Assembly (NCBI GenBank): GCA_900143615.1
Contig: FREU01000002.1
Location: 290,663 to 354,662 of the forward strand
Source of the DNA: Rhodobacteraceae bacterium Alg231-30
GTDB lineage: Bacteria; Pseudomonadota; Alphaproteobacteria; Rhodobacterales; Rhodobacteraceae
Length of the DNA stretch: 64,000 nucleotides
Direction of reading: 5' to 3'
The position numbers and the translations under genes are program-made. Position 1 is the stretch's first letter. Each line of letters begins with the position of its first letter. Under the pieces are notes generated by a model that saw only the letters and a list, made by a program, of their open reading frames with translations, did no database searches and was not told the DNA's origin. Positions 8,624 to 18,051 of the stretch are shown one piece after another.

Positions 8624-9322
8624 ATGTATTGGATTGACCGCCTCGCCCTGTTTTCAACGCTCGACCTTGTTGCCGTCTGCTTTCTTGTTTTTGCTTGGGT
8701 AAGCATTGGATTTTACATCGAAAATCCCCCAAAGAATCGCCCATCCGTGTCCAATCTGATGTCGTTCTACCGCCGCGAATGGATGCGTCACTTTGTGGAC
8801 CGAAATCCACGTGTCTTTGATGCACAAATCCTGTCCACTTTGCGACAAGGTACCTCTTTCTTTGCGTCTGCCACGATGATTGCCTTTGGCGGCGGGCTTG
8901 CACTGATGGGCAATGCCGACCTGCTGGCGGGTGTCACCGAAGAATTCACTTTGGTGACTGCGCCTGCGATTGTCTTGGAAATCAAAATTGTGGTGATGTT
9001 GGTGTTTGTTGCCAACTCGTTTTTAAAATTTGTCTGGGCGCACCGGCTGTTTGGCTATTGCTCGGTGGTGATGTCCTCAGTGCCCAATGACGCCACCGAT
9101 CCGCGTGCGCAACCGCGCGCTGACAAAGCCGCCGAAATCAACATCACCGCTTCGCGCAGCTTCAACCGCGCCATGCGCTCGGTCTACTTCGGCCTCAGCG
9201 CTGCGGCGTGGATACTCGGGCCAATTCCCTTAATGTTTGCGACGGTGTGTACCGTTTTTGTGCTGTGGCGGCGCGAATTTGCGTCACAATCTCGCGCAGC
9301 ACTCTTAACAGACCCGCGCTAA
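8624..9322 (+). CDS. DUF599 family membrane protein
   Basis: A 232-residue integral membrane protein with four predicted helices (about residues 10-30, 75-100, 105-130 and 190-215). The first helix is followed by a basic segment rich in R and W (R-R-E-W-M-R-H-F). The sequence pattern fits DUF599, a family of unknown function common in Rhodobacterales. It diverges from glcD and converges on rlmH with a nine-base gap, so it is probably a single-gene unit. No catalytic motif is visible. I cannot assign a function. Confidence 0.82.
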   Translation: MYWIDRLALFSTLDLVAVCFLVFAWVSIGFYIENPPKNRPSVSNLMSFYRREWMRHFVDRNPRVFDAQILSTLRQGTSFFASATMIAFGGGLALMGNADLLAGVTEEFTLVTAPAIVLEIKIVVMLVFVANSFLKFVWAHRLFGYCSVVMSSVPNDATDPRAQPRADKAAEINITASRSFNRAMRSVYFGLSAAAWILGPIPLMFATVCTVFVLWRREFASQSRAALLTDPR

Positions 9323-9331
9323 ATGCCCTTG

Positions 9332-9808
9332 TCAAACGCGGTGATACGGCGCGCCTGACAGGATAGAGGCCGCGCGGTAAAGCTGTTCGCTCAACATCAC
9401 CCGCGCCAGCATATGCGGCCAAACCATTTTGCCAAAACTCAGCTTGGCATCGGCTTGCGCACGCAGCGCGGGATCAATCCCGTCTGCCCCACCGATAACA
9501 AACGCCAGATCGCCGCGGCCTTCGTCGCGCCAATTACCCATCATATTGGCAAAATCAGGCGAGCTCATCAGCTTGCCACGTTCATCCAGCGCACAAATCA
9601 CGGCGCCACGCGGGATCACAGCAGACAGCAACCCTGCCTCAGTCGTCATCCCGCCACCCTTACGGTCATCCACCTCATGCATAGTCGCGGGGCCAAGACC
9701 CAGCGCGCGGCCGGTGCGATCAAACCGTGTCAGGTAGTCGTCAAGAAGATCGCGCTCAGGTCCGGACCGCAGCCGACCCACCGCGCAGATATGCACTTTC
9801 AGTGCCAT
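9332..9808 (-). CDS. rlmH: 23S rRNA (pseudouridine1915-N3)-methyltransferase RlmH
   Basis: A 158-residue SPOUT methyltransferase. It shows the knot motif F-V-I-G-G-A-D-G-I and the conserved C-terminal Y-R-A-A-S-I-L-S-G-A-P-Y-H-R, which carries the tail residues that bind AdoMet and the ribosome. RlmH methylates pseudouridine 1915 in helix 69 of the assembled 70S ribosome. It follows rsfS (gap 39 bases) on the same strand, a conserved rsfS-rlmH pairing. Length is typical for the family. Confidence 0.95.
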   Translation of the reverse strand: MALKVHICAVGRLRSGPERDLLDDYLTRFDRTGRALGLGPATMHEVDDRKGGGMTTEAGLLSAVIPRGAVICALDERGKLMSSPDFANMMGNWRDEGRGDLAFVIGGADGIDPALRAQADAKLSFGKMVWPHMLARVMLSEQLYRAASILSGAPYHRV

Positions 9809-9847
9809 TCTCTTCTCCCCAAGGCCCGCAGGCCTGAACGCGTCAGA

Positions 9848-10273
9848 TCACGCGGTGCCGCCGGGCAACCACATTTTCTCGAGCTGATAGAACTCGCGCA
9901 CTTCGGGGCGGAAGACGTGCACAATCACATCGCCGGTGTCGATCAACACCCAGTCGCCAGTCTCTTTGCCTTCGATCTTGCTGAAACGTCCAAATTCGGA
10001 CTTCAGCCGGTCCACAAGCTTTTCTGAGATCGCGACCACCTGACGGGACGAACGCCCCGAACAGATCACCATGTAATCGCCGATAGCCGATTTGCCGCGC
10101 AGATCGATTTGCACAACATCTTCGGCCTTGTCTTCATCCAGAGAGGTAAGGATACGCGCGAGCAATGCATCGCTTGTCGCGCCGGTTTGGTCCGTAACAA
10201 TGACCGGACCTTTGTCAGCAGCATGTGCCACGTCAGTATTCAAAGACAGAACTCTGCCCTCCTTATTGCACAC
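9848..10273 (-). CDS. rsfS: ribosome silencing factor RsfS
   Basis: A RsfS/Iojap family protein, 141 residues if read from GTG 10273. Core motifs are present: A-E-D-V-V-Q-I-D-L-R-G-K-S, Y-M-V-I-C-S-G-R-S-S-R-Q and W-V-L-I-D-T-G-D-V-I-V-H. It binds L14 on the large subunit and blocks subunit joining when nutrients are short. The start is uncertain: AAGGAGG lies inside the frame, about 8 bases before CTG and about 14 before TTG 10243, so the true protein may be 8-10 residues shorter. It is followed by rlmH. Confidence 0.92.
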   Translation of the reverse strand: MCNKEGRVLSLNTDVAHAADKGPVIVTDQTGATSDALLARILTSLDEDKAEDVVQIDLRGKSAIGDYMVICSGRSSRQVVAISEKLVDRLKSEFGRFSKIEGKETGDWVLIDTGDVIVHVFRPEVREFYQLEKMWLPGGTA

Positions 10274-10370
10274 CGCAAAACCCCGGTGCTGGGTATGGTT
10301 TCAAAGATAGCACCCTCAATATGACTTCTCAATGAATGGCAACCCCAGACCCTCTCATTGTCACGTTTTG

Positions 10371-11774
10371 TTACTGTTTCGGGGCGATTTCGGGCAAATC
10401 GTCGTCCAAAAGGCGCACTTCACGCTGTGGGAACGGGAAGGAAACGCCGTTTTCATGAAACGTATCCCACAAGGCCAGATAGACATTTCCGCGAATATTG
10501 GTCAGCCCTCCTGTCGGGTCTTCGATCCAGAATCGCAGGATATAGTCCACGCTGCTGTCGCCAAATCCGACGATATGACACACTGGCATCTTGGGAAAAC
10601 TCAGCACCCGTGTCACCGTCTGCGCCGCCTCAATGGCCAGTGCGCGCACCTCATGTGGATCGTCCCCATAGGCCGTTCCAAAGTAGATATCGAGACGCAC
10701 ATATTTGTCAGAATGGGACCAGTTCACCACCTGATTGGTGATCAGATCCTCATTTGGGATCAGGAATTCTTTGCCGTCTCGTGTCACCACGCTGACATAG
10801 CGCGCACCAAGAGAGTTGATCCAGCCAAAGGTCTCTCCCAGCGATATCACATCGCCCGGCTTGATCGACTTATCCATCAGGATGATCACGCCGGACACAA
10901 GGTTTGAGACCACCTTTTGCAAGCCAAATCCAAGTCCGACGCCGATAAAGCCTGACATAAAGGCCAACCCGCGCAGATCGAAACCAATGATCCGCAGGCC
11001 GATAAAAAATGCCGCCCCATAGAGCACAACCTGCAGCATCTTGATAAACAGCACCTGCATGGATGGTGACATGTCCTCTGAGCGCTTGATGCGGCCAGCG
11101 CTCTGGCGCGAAAAGAATCGCGCCAAAGCAAAGGTCAATCCAAGCATCGCCAAAGCCTGAACGATCACCCACAACGAAATGCGGGTTTCCCCGAACTCCA
11201 GCGCAAGGCTGTCCATCAACTGCATGCTCTCCTCAGACAGACCAAGAATGACCAGCGTGACCCAAGCCCAAGCGCTATAGCGCAGTATCGTGCGCAGCAC
11301 CGAATTCTGCACCAATCGCACAATCAAAACCACGACCAGCCAAGCTGTGGAAAGATTTGCAATGACGGCCAACAGATAGCTTCTGCTGGGCCATGTCGCC
11401 TCGCGCATTACCCAGACCGTTATCCAAACCAAGGCAACAAAAACAACCAGCGGCATCCTGCGATGCAACATCATTGCATATCGATACCGCCACTTTGGCC
11501 AACCCTCTCGCGTCTTTAGCCACTCATACAATCGCGGCTGAATGCCCCGCGCGACCAAAAACGCCAAACCCAACAATAAAAACGCAATAATGATCTGATA
11601 GGCTGCCCATGGCCGCAGCAGCCCTTCAAGAAAGTGGAACACCTGATCCCAGATCGACAAGGCAATCTCGGTTGTTTCAGCTTCCGACGCGGCATCATCG
11701 ACCACACGCTCAGCCCCGGCGATACGCTCTTGGGCGGCGGCCTGTTCATCTGCTGTGCTGGTTTCATCTGCCAT
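10371..11774 (-). CDS. MscS-family mechanosensitive ion channel
   Basis: A membrane protein of about 467 residues with an N-terminal acidic/alanine-rich segment, five to six predicted helices and a C-terminal MscS domain. The pore-lining region shows G-L-A-F-M-S-G-F-I-G-V-G-L-G-F-G-L-Q, followed by the beta-domain V-I-L-M-D-K-S-I-K-P-G-D-V-I. It would open under membrane tension to release solutes during osmotic downshock. ATG 11774 (M-A-D-E-T-S) is preferred over upstream starts at 11786 or 11810, although no strong ribosome site is seen. The gene stands alone, divergent from the TauE/SafE gene. Confidence 0.9.
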   Translation of the reverse strand: MADETSTADEQAAAQERIAGAERVVDDAASEAETTEIALSIWDQVFHFLEGLLRPWAAYQIIIAFLLLGLAFLVARGIQPRLYEWLKTREGWPKWRYRYAMMLHRRMPLVVFVALVWITVWVMREATWPSRSYLLAVIANLSTAWLVVVLIVRLVQNSVLRTILRYSAWAWVTLVILGLSEESMQLMDSLALEFGETRISLWVIVQALAMLGLTFALARFFSRQSAGRIKRSEDMSPSMQVLFIKMLQVVLYGAAFFIGLRIIGFDLRGLAFMSGFIGVGLGFGLQKVVSNLVSGVIILMDKSIKPGDVISLGETFGWINSLGARYVSVVTRDGKEFLIPNEDLITNQVVNWSHSDKYVRLDIYFGTAYGDDPHEVRALAIEAAQTVTRVLSFPKMPVCHIVGFGDSSVDYILRFWIEDPTGGLTNIRGNVYLALWDTFHENGVSFPFPQREVRLLDDDLPEIAPKQ

Positions 11775-11851
11775 CCCCAGCATCATGCATATACTTAGCA
11801 TGTGCGGCAATCGTCTTGCGCAAACAAAACCGGAAGCGTACCAATCCGGCT

Positions 11852-12595
11852 ATGATCGACTTACTTATTGTTATCGCAGCCGGATTTGGTGCTGGAATAG
11901 TAAACGCTTTGGCCGGAGGCGGAACCTTTTTGACATTCCCGGCCCTCGTTTTCATTGGCATCCCACCCGTCATCGCCAACGCCACCAGCGCGGTTGCCGT
12001 CTTTCCGGGATATTTATCCGCGGCCTTGGGCTTTCGTGCCGAAATCGCTGCAATCCCCATGGCAAAGCTCTTGCGGGCGTGCCTCTGGTCCTTAATTGGC
12101 GGTTTGGCCGGAGGGCTTTTGCTACTGGTGTCGTCTGACGATGTCTTTTCGGCAATTGTGCCGTTCCTGCTTTTGGCGGCAACTCTGGCCTTTGCGTTTC
12201 AATCCCAATTGCAAAGATGGATGCGCTCCAGCGCCTTCAGAATCTCCCCATACGGCATCTTTGGCCTATTGGGCGTTTCGATTTACGGCGGCTATTTCAA
12301 TGGCGGGCTCGGCATCGTTCTTTTGGCGCTGTTTGCGCTCTGGAGCATGGATGATCTCAACCAGATGAACGGCCTTAAGAACGCGCTTTCCTTTGTGATT
12401 TCGGCGATCTCGGTGGCGACATTTGCGGTCGCGGGCCTTGTTGTTTGGGATCAGGCGTTGATCATGGGAGCGGCAGCAATCTTTGGCGGCTTTGCAGGCG
12501 CACGGCTCGCAAAACGGCTGCCCAAGGCGGTCATTCGCAGCATTATTATCGCCATAGGTGCCAGCATGAGTGTGGTGTTCTTTGCACGCCTCTAA
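11852..12595 (+). CDS. TauE/SafE (TSUP) family permease
   Basis: A 247-residue hydrophobic protein with about eight helices and two repeats of the TSUP pattern: A-G-F-G-A-G-I-V-N-A-L-A-G-G-G in the N-half and S-I-Y-G-G-Y-F-N-G-G-L-G in the C-half. The family carries small sulfur or organic anions (sulfite, sulfoacetate and others), usually outward. I start at ATG 11852; upstream codons of the open frame are antisense to mscS. No sulfur-metabolism genes adjoin it, so the substrate is open. A second TSUP protein is encoded at 48312. Confidence 0.88.
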   Translation: MIDLLIVIAAGFGAGIVNALAGGGTFLTFPALVFIGIPPVIANATSAVAVFPGYLSAALGFRAEIAAIPMAKLLRACLWSLIGGLAGGLLLLVSSDDVFSAIVPFLLLAATLAFAFQSQLQRWMRSSAFRISPYGIFGLLGVSIYGGYFNGGLGIVLLALFALWSMDDLNQMNGLKNALSFVISAISVATFAVAGLVVWDQALIMGAAAIFGGFAGARLAKRLPKAVIRSIIIAIGASMSVVFFARL

Positions 12596-12801
12596 GCAAG
12601 TTTGCTTGAAGGAATCCATATAGCGGTGTAAGGCAGTCCCATGAAACGCATTTACGATATTGCAGACCACGCCTTTTTGCCTTGGCGATTCTTTGGTCAG
12701 TCCAAGTCAATAATCGCCGTGCTATGAGCTTGGGGCGCAGCTTTGCTGTGCCTGTCTGACAGCCATACTTTCTAGCTACCCAAACAGAATGGAGAGGACC
12801 C

Positions 12802-14208
12802 ATGTCCCCCAAGACGCTCTATGACAAGATCTGGGATGCCCATGTCGCCCATGAATCTGAAGACGGCACTTGCCTGCTGTATATTGACCGCCACCTCGTA
12901 CACGAGGTGACCAGCCCGCAAGCCTTTGAAGGTCTGCGTATGACCGGTCGCACCGTACGTGCGCCGGAAAAAACCATCGCTGTGCCCGATCATAACGTAC
13001 CCACCACAGCGGGCCGTGATGATCCCGCCCAGATGACCGAAGAGAGCCGCATTCAGGTGCAGGCGCTGGACACAAACGCCCGCGAATTCGGCGTGCACTA
13101 CTATCCAGTGTCTGACGTGCGTCAGGGTATCGTGCACATCGTTGGCCCCGAACAGGGCTGGACCCTGCCTGGCATGACCGTAGTCTGCGGTGACAGCCAC
13201 ACCGCCACACACGGTGCATTTGGCGCATTGGCCCACGGCATCGGCACATCCGAAGTTGAGCACGTTCTGGCGACGCAAACGCTGATCCAGAAGAAATCGC
13301 TCAACATGAAGGTCGAGATCACCGGTAAACTTAAGCCAGGCGTGACCGCCAAAGACATCACTCTTGCGGTGATTGGCGAAACCGGCACCGCAGGTGGCAC
13401 CGGCTACGTCATCGAATATTGCGGCGAAGCGATCCGCGATTTGTCGATGGAAGGCCGCATGACCGTCTGTAACATGGCCATCGAAGGTGGTGCACGCGCA
13501 GGTTTGATCGCACCAGATGAGACCACGTTCAACTACGTCAAAGGTCGCCCACATGCGCCCAAGGCAGGAGCCTATGAGCAGGCGCTGGAGTATTGGCAAA
13601 CCCTTTACACCGACGAAGGCGCGCATTTCGACAAGGTTGTGACCCTCAAAGGCGAAGACATCCAGCCGGTTGTCACTTGGGGCACCTCGCCCGAAGACGT
13701 TCTGCCGATCACCGGTGTTGTGCCAAGCCCCGAAGATTTTGAGGGTGGCAAGGTTGAAGCAGCCCGTCGCTCAATCGAATACATGGGTCTCACACCGGGT
13801 CAAAAACTGACCGACATCGAAATCGACACTGTGTTCATCGGCTCTTGCACCAATGGCCGTATCGAAGATTTCCGCGCGGTGGCCGAAGTGGTCAAAGGCA
13901 AGAAAATCAAAGACGGCATGCGCGCCATGATCGTTCCGGGCTCTGGCCTTGTTCGGGCTCAAGCCGAAGAAGAAGGTCTTGCCGACATCTTCCGCGAGGC
14001 CGGTTTTGAATGGCGTCTGGCAGGCTGTTCTATGTGTCTGGCGATGAACCCAGATCAGCTCAGTGAAGGCGAGCGTTGCGCCGCAACATCAAACCGCAAC
14101 TTTGAAGGTCGTCAGGGATACAAAGGGCGTACGCACCTTGTATCTCCTGCGATGGCGGCAGCGGCAGCGCTGACCGGCAAGCTGACCGACATTCGCGAGC
14201 TGATGTAA
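12802..14208 (+). CDS. leuC: 3-isopropylmalate dehydratase large subunit LeuC
   Basis: A 468-residue aconitase-family enzyme of leucine biosynthesis, isomerising 2- to 3-isopropylmalate together with LeuD. The 4Fe-4S ligands are visible in F-I-G-S-C-T-N-G-R (about residue 349) and [10 protein letters not shown] (about 410). Substrate and aconitase signatures include H-D-x-x-P-T-like V-P-T-T and [19 protein letters not shown] stands before the ATG. leuD lies 1.4 kb downstream on the same strand, but a glycosyltransferase gene sits between them. The 206-base upstream region holds no clear attenuator. Confidence 0.97.
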   Translation: MSPKTLYDKIWDAHVAHESEDGTCLLYIDRHLVHEVTSPQAFEGLRMTGRTVRAPEKTIAVPDHNVPTTAGRDDPAQMTEESRIQVQALDTNAREFGVHYYPVSDVRQGIVHIVGPEQGWTLPGMTVVCGDSHTATHGAFGALAHGIGTSEVEHVLATQTLIQKKSLNMKVEITGKLKPGVTAKDITLAVIGETGTAGGTGYVIEYCGEAIRDLSMEGRMTVCNMAIEGGARAGLIAPDETTFNYVKGRPHAPKAGAYEQALEYWQTLYTDEGAHFDKVVTLKGEDIQPVVTWGTSPEDVLPITGVVPSPEDFEGGKVEAARRSIEYMGLTPGQKLTDIEIDTVFIGSCTNGRIEDFRAVAEVVKGKKIKDGMRAMIVPGSGLVRAQAEEEGLADIFREAGFEWRLAGCSMCLAMNPDQLSEGERCAATSNRNFEGRQGYKGRTHLVSPAMAAAAALTGKLTDIRELM

Positions 14209-14216
14209 GCCTGACC

Positions 14217-15581
14217 ATGTGTGCTGCGCCCACCCATTCGGATCAATCGGACCGTCTCCGCGTGCTTGTCATCGCGGAAGCGGCCAATCCCGAATGGGTG
14301 AGCGTTCCGCTTGTCGGCTGGTCATTGGCGACTGCGCTGCGCGACATTTGTGACGTGCATATCGTGACCCAAATCCGCAACCGTGACGCCTTCCTGCGCG
14401 CGGGCTTGGTCGAGGGTACCGATTTCACAGCCATAGATTCCGAAGCTGTCGCCGGTGTTGTGCACCGCTTTGGCGAGCGATTGCGCATGGGAGAAGGCAA
14501 AGGCTGGACAACGGTCACCACCCTGTCCTCCCGTCTGTCTTATCCCTACTTTGAGCGTCTGGTTTGGAAGGCGTTCAAAGACCGCATTCAAGGCGGGGAT
14601 TATGACATCGTGCATCGTGTGACACCGCTCACGCCGACGGCAAACAGCAGCCTTGCCCCCAAATGCAAGGCCGCAGGTGTGCCGTTTGTGATCGGTCCGC
14701 TCAACGGTGGTGTCCCTTGGCCGAAAGGCTTTGATACGGAACGTCGCCAAGAGCGCGAGTGGCTGTCCTATATACGGGCCGCCTACAAGGTCTCCAATGC
14801 ACGTCGTCGTATGCTAAATGCCGCGTCCGCGATCATCGCGGGGTCTCGGTTTACCGCGCATGATCTACCGCAGCAGCACCGCTCCAAAACCACTTTGGTT
14901 CCGGAGAACAGCATCGATCCCAACCGGTTTGACCTGACACATGAGAACGCCAAACGGGGGCAATCTTTGCCTTTGCGTGGCTGTTTTGTCGGGCGTCTGG
15001 TGCCTTACAAAGGGCCGGACATGCTGATCGAAGCAGCCGAGCCGTTTCTGCGCGATGGCACGCTTGTTTTGGACATCATCGGCGATGGTCCGATGCGTCA
15101 GGACCTGCAGGCGATGGCACAGGAACACGGCCTATCGCAGGCGGTGAGCTTTCATGGCTGGGTGGCACATGAAGACGTGCAGACCACTTTGGCGCAGGCT
15201 GATCTCTTGACCTTTCCTTCGGTGCGAGAGTTCGGCGGCGGTGTGGTGCTTGAGGCGATGGCCTTGGGCGTGGTGCCGCTGATCTGCGATTATGCGGGGC
15301 CAGCAGAATTGGTGGATCAAGACACCGGTTTCAAAGTGGAAATGGGATCACGCGATCAGGTGATTGCAGGGTTGCGCGCACAATTGGGTGCTATTCTGAA
15401 GTCACCACAGGATCTCGCCCAGAAATCCACCGCCGCCCGCAACAAGGTCCAGACACATTACACATGGCAACGCAAAGCTGAGCAAATCAACGAAATCTAT
15501 CAATGGGTTCTAAAGCGCGGCGGGCCTATCCCGATGCCCGCTCCGATGGAAACCGCCCTTTGGCACCCACATGAGACATGA
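14217..15581 (+). CDS. glycosyltransferase family 4 protein (between leuC and leuD)
   Basis: A 454-residue GT-B fold glycosyltransferase. The N-domain starts R-V-L-V-I-A-E-A-A-N-P. The C-domain has G-C-F-V-G-R-L-V-P-Y-K-G-P-D-M-L and the GT4 donor-binding stretch F-P-S-V-R-E-F-G-G-G-V-V-L-E-A-M-A-L-G-V-V, with the E-x7-E pattern. It would transfer a nucleotide-activated sugar to a cell-envelope acceptor. The spacing (8 bases after leuC, 21 before leuD) implies co-transcription with leucine genes, although no metabolic link is obvious. It is not especially similar to the GTs of the 50-58 kb operon. Confidence 0.88.
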   Translation: MCAAPTHSDQSDRLRVLVIAEAANPEWVSVPLVGWSLATALRDICDVHIVTQIRNRDAFLRAGLVEGTDFTAIDSEAVAGVVHRFGERLRMGEGKGWTTVTTLSSRLSYPYFERLVWKAFKDRIQGGDYDIVHRVTPLTPTANSSLAPKCKAAGVPFVIGPLNGGVPWPKGFDTERRQEREWLSYIRAAYKVSNARRRMLNAASAIIAGSRFTAHDLPQQHRSKTTLVPENSIDPNRFDLTHENAKRGQSLPLRGCFVGRLVPYKGPDMLIEAAEPFLRDGTLVLDIIGDGPMRQDLQAMAQEHGLSQAVSFHGWVAHEDVQTTLAQADLLTFPSVREFGGGVVLEAMALGVVPLICDYAGPAELVDQDTGFKVEMGSRDQVIAGLRAQLGAILKSPQDLAQKSTAARNKVQTHYTWQRKAEQINEIYQWVLKRGGPIPMPAPMETALWHPHET

Positions 15582-15602
15582 CCCATTCAGGAGAATGAGC
15601 TA

Positions 15603-16208
15603 ATGGAAAAATTTGAAACCCTTCAAGGTATTGCCGCACCTATGCCGCTGGTAAATATCGACACCGACATGATCATCCCAAAGGTCTTTTTGAAGTCGAT
15701 CCAACGGACCGGTTTTGGCAAAAACCTGTTTGACGAAATGCGTTATAACCGCGACGGCACCGAGATCGAAGACTTTGTGCTTAACAAACCACAGTACCGC
15801 GAAGCCTCTATTCTGGTGGCGGGCGACAACTTTGGCTGCGGCTCCTCGCGCGAACACGCCCCTTGGGCGATCGCGGATTTCGGCATCAAATGCGTGATCT
15901 CCACGTCGTTTGCCGACATCTTCTTTAACAACTGCTTCAAGAACGGTATCCTGCCAATCGTTCTGCCCCAAGAGCAGGTCGATCTGTTGATGAAAGACGC
16001 AGAAAAAGGCGCCAACGCGCGTATGACCGTCGATCTGGAAGCGCAAGAAATCACCTCATCAGACGGCGACGTGATTCCGTTCGAGGTTGACCCATTCAAA
16101 AAGCACTGCCTGATCAACGGTCTGGATGACATCGGCCTGACCATGGAAAAAGTCGACTCAATCGACGCCTTTGAAGCCAAGGCCAGCGCCGCACGTCCTT
16201 GGGTGTAA
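15603..16208 (+). CDS. leuD: 3-isopropylmalate dehydratase small subunit LeuD
   Basis: A 201-residue aconitase swivel-domain subunit that pairs with LeuC. It has the standard motifs I-D-T-D-M-I-I-P-K near residue 20 and [16 protein letters not shown] near 80. Length is normal. AGGAGAA precedes the ATG. It is the last gene of the leuC-GT-leuD unit and is followed within 25 bases by a strong intrinsic terminator (16231-16267). Confidence 0.97.
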   Translation: MEKFETLQGIAAPMPLVNIDTDMIIPKVFLKSIQRTGFGKNLFDEMRYNRDGTEIEDFVLNKPQYREASILVAGDNFGCGSSREHAPWAIADFGIKCVISTSFADIFFNNCFKNGILPIVLPQEQVDLLMKDAEKGANARMTVDLEAQEITSSDGDVIPFEVDPFKKHCLINGLDDIGLTMEKVDSIDAFEAKASAARPWV

Positions 16209-16230
16209 GCCCAACAGGTTAAGACCAGAT

Positions 16231-16267
16231 GGCCTGCCAATCGCTGTTCCGGTTGGCAGGCCTTTTT
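16231..16267 (+). terminator. intrinsic terminator after leuD
   Basis: GGCCTGCCAA (16231-16240) pairs perfectly with TTGGCAGGCC (16253-16262) across a 12-base loop and is followed by TTTTTG. It is a typical rho-independent terminator closing the leuC-GT-leuD transcript. Confidence 0.88.
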
Positions 16268-16290
16268 GTTGGGGGGGGGATTTCAAATCA

Positions 16291-16836
16291 ATGCCCATCG
16301 ATCTACAAAACGCGTCGTTTGAAACAGAACGCCTCGTAGTGCGCAGCTGCCGCATCCAAGACGCCCCCGCATTGCAAGCCTTGATGACCCCAACCATTAG
16401 CAAGTGGGTCGCAACATGGCCGACCCCATTAACGATCGCCAAGACAACGGAGATTCTGCGCGATTGTTTGCAATCTGCCAACGCCGGCCAAAGCTTTGCG
16501 GCGGTTGTAGAACAAAAAAGCACAGCCACACCAATCGGGTGGTTGAAACTCGACATTAGCGTGACGGATCAGTCTCGCGCAGATTTAGGTTACTGGATTG
16601 GCGAAGACCACCAACGTCGCGGCTATGCATTGGAAATGAGCCAAGGCGCGATGACTTTTGTGTTTGATAGACTCCGACTGCACCGCATTCGTGCCGGCGC
16701 ACAGGTGGCAAACACAGCCTCAATCGCCGTTCTGCAAAAACTCGGCATGACCGAGGAATTTGTCCAAGACGTCTGGGCCCCTGCCCGCCAACGCAGCGAA
16801 GCTTGCACGTTCTGGGAAATGGAAAACCCTTCATAG
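16291..16836 (+). CDS. GNAT family N-acetyltransferase
   Basis: A 181-residue acetyltransferase of the RimJ/RimL type. The opening F-E-T-E-R-L-V-V-R is characteristic, the acetyl-CoA loop reads Q-R-R-G-Y-A-L-E near residue 110, and the C-terminal block N-T-A-S-I-A-V-L-Q-K-L-G-M is the usual family ending. It probably transfers acetyl from acetyl-CoA to an amine on a protein or small molecule; the substrate is unknown. The ATG at 16291 follows a run of nine G and lies after the leuD terminator, so it probably has its own promoter. Confidence 0.87.
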   Translation: MPIDLQNASFETERLVVRSCRIQDAPALQALMTPTISKWVATWPTPLTIAKTTEILRDCLQSANAGQSFAAVVEQKSTATPIGWLKLDISVTDQSRADLGYWIGEDHQRRGYALEMSQGAMTFVFDRLRLHRIRAGAQVANTASIAVLQKLGMTEEFVQDVWAPARQRSEACTFWEMENPS

Positions 16837-17194
16837 GCATCACTGGGCTTCTACGGTCCAGATCGCGTGCCTACCAGAATGTGGCGACAATGGGGCAAGG
16901 CCCTAATTCGCCGAGCGAGCGACAGTGTCTCTTAGTGCTGGCGCGGTATTCGTCCCACCACATCTTGTAGCCTCATGGGATTAAAGCCATTTTCAGGGCC
17001 ACCACTTGATGTATTCGGGCACCAGTTCAAAAAACAACAAGATATTCTTAACCTTGCAATCAACAAACTCTTGAGCCCCAAAGCGATCGACTGCAAGAAT
17101 ACGGCAAGAATGAGGCACCCTCGCGCACAGCGCGATCAAGTTGGACAAAGCACGCGGCAAAGCATCGCGGCAGCCAGTTTGAGGAGTATAGGCA
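16837..17194 (+). other. intergenic stretch, no gene recognised
   Basis: These 358 bases carry no convincing gene. Minus-strand frames give only short readings, for example a 30-codon frame around 16875-16970. GAGGAG at 17181-17186 is the ribosome-binding site for the next gene. The block could hold a promoter or a decayed element; I see no long inverted repeat. Confidence 0.4.
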
Positions 17195-18028
17195 GTGGTC
17201 GGATCAGTTATAAGCGCGCTCACGCGAGCAATCTTAGTCGCGTTGCTCTTTGCAACGCCGGCAATGATATTGCCCAGCGTCAGCCCCGACGCGATCCAAA
17301 TCGTTTTGCTCTTTGCGATGTTCTCGGCCTGCTTGATCTTCATCGAGTACTTTTCGACCTACCCTTCAATCATCGAATTCCGCTATGCGCCTCCATTCAA
17401 CAGATTGCGGTTTTTGGCCATTTTTCTAACCGTATTCACCTTGTCGGTGATCGCTCGCGGCGAAACAGAGCCCAACGCACTAACCGCCTTTCTTCATACG
17501 TTGGGCATCATTGTTGGGGATGCGATCGATTTCCCATACTCCCCCGTGCGTCTGATGGTGATCATGCTACCGCAAGATGCCTCAACCGAGCTGACAAACG
17601 CAGTACGCACTGCATCGGGGCTGTCCTACCTGATCTCGTTAATCGCACTTGCGATCTTCTTTTTCTACGTGCGCATTCTGGGCTGGCCGGCCCGAAACGG
17701 CGCTTTCAACGTTTGGATCAACTTGCCTTTGTTTGACCCGACCGCCGGCGGGGATGTTCTTCCACGCCTGCAACGCGACGGCCGCCTTAATATTGCGTTA
17801 GGCTTTTTGATGCCATTCTTGATCCCTGCCATCGTCCAGATGATGTCTGATCTTGTTGACCCTATTTATCTGGACGATCCGATGACTCTGATCTGGACGA
17901 TAAGTGCATGGGCCTTCATTCCGGCAAGTATGATTATGCGTGGCATTGCCATGACGCGGGTCGCCACCATGATCAGCGAAAACCGCCGCCGCGCTTATGC
18001 CGCGGCACGGGCTGTACAGCTCGCATAA
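17195..18028 (+). CDS. conserved membrane protein of unknown function
   Basis: A 277-residue protein with about six predicted helices (near residues 8-28, 35-55, 72-90, 140-165, 200-222 and 232-252) and a basic C-terminus (R-R-R-A-Y-A-A-A-R). The GTG start has GAGGAG eight bases upstream. It matches no family I can name; similar uncharacterised membrane proteins occur in Rhodobacterales. The next gene, a secreted EEP-family enzyme, begins about 24 bases after its stop, so the two are likely co-expressed. Confidence 0.75.
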   Translation: MVGSVISALTRAILVALLFATPAMILPSVSPDAIQIVLLFAMFSACLIFIEYFSTYPSIIEFRYAPPFNRLRFLAIFLTVFTLSVIARGETEPNALTAFLHTLGIIVGDAIDFPYSPVRLMVIMLPQDASTELTNAVRTASGLSYLISLIALAIFFFYVRILGWPARNGAFNVWINLPLFDPTAGGDVLPRLQRDGRLNIALGFLMPFLIPAIVQMMSDLVDPIYLDDPMTLIWTISAWAFIPASMIMRGIAMTRVATMISENRRRAYAAARAVQLA

Positions 18029-18051
18029 GCTTTCGAGAATGCGCCCGCTTT

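Noticed and set aside
12641-12727. 28-codon reading frame upstream of leuC, considered as a leucine leader peptide
   Set aside because: It starts with a weak ribosome site, has only two leucine codons and no terminator/antiterminator pair before leuC.
16993-17343. 116-codon minus-strand frame
   Set aside because: It runs antisense into the membrane protein gene at 17195, which has a good ribosome site and clear helices.
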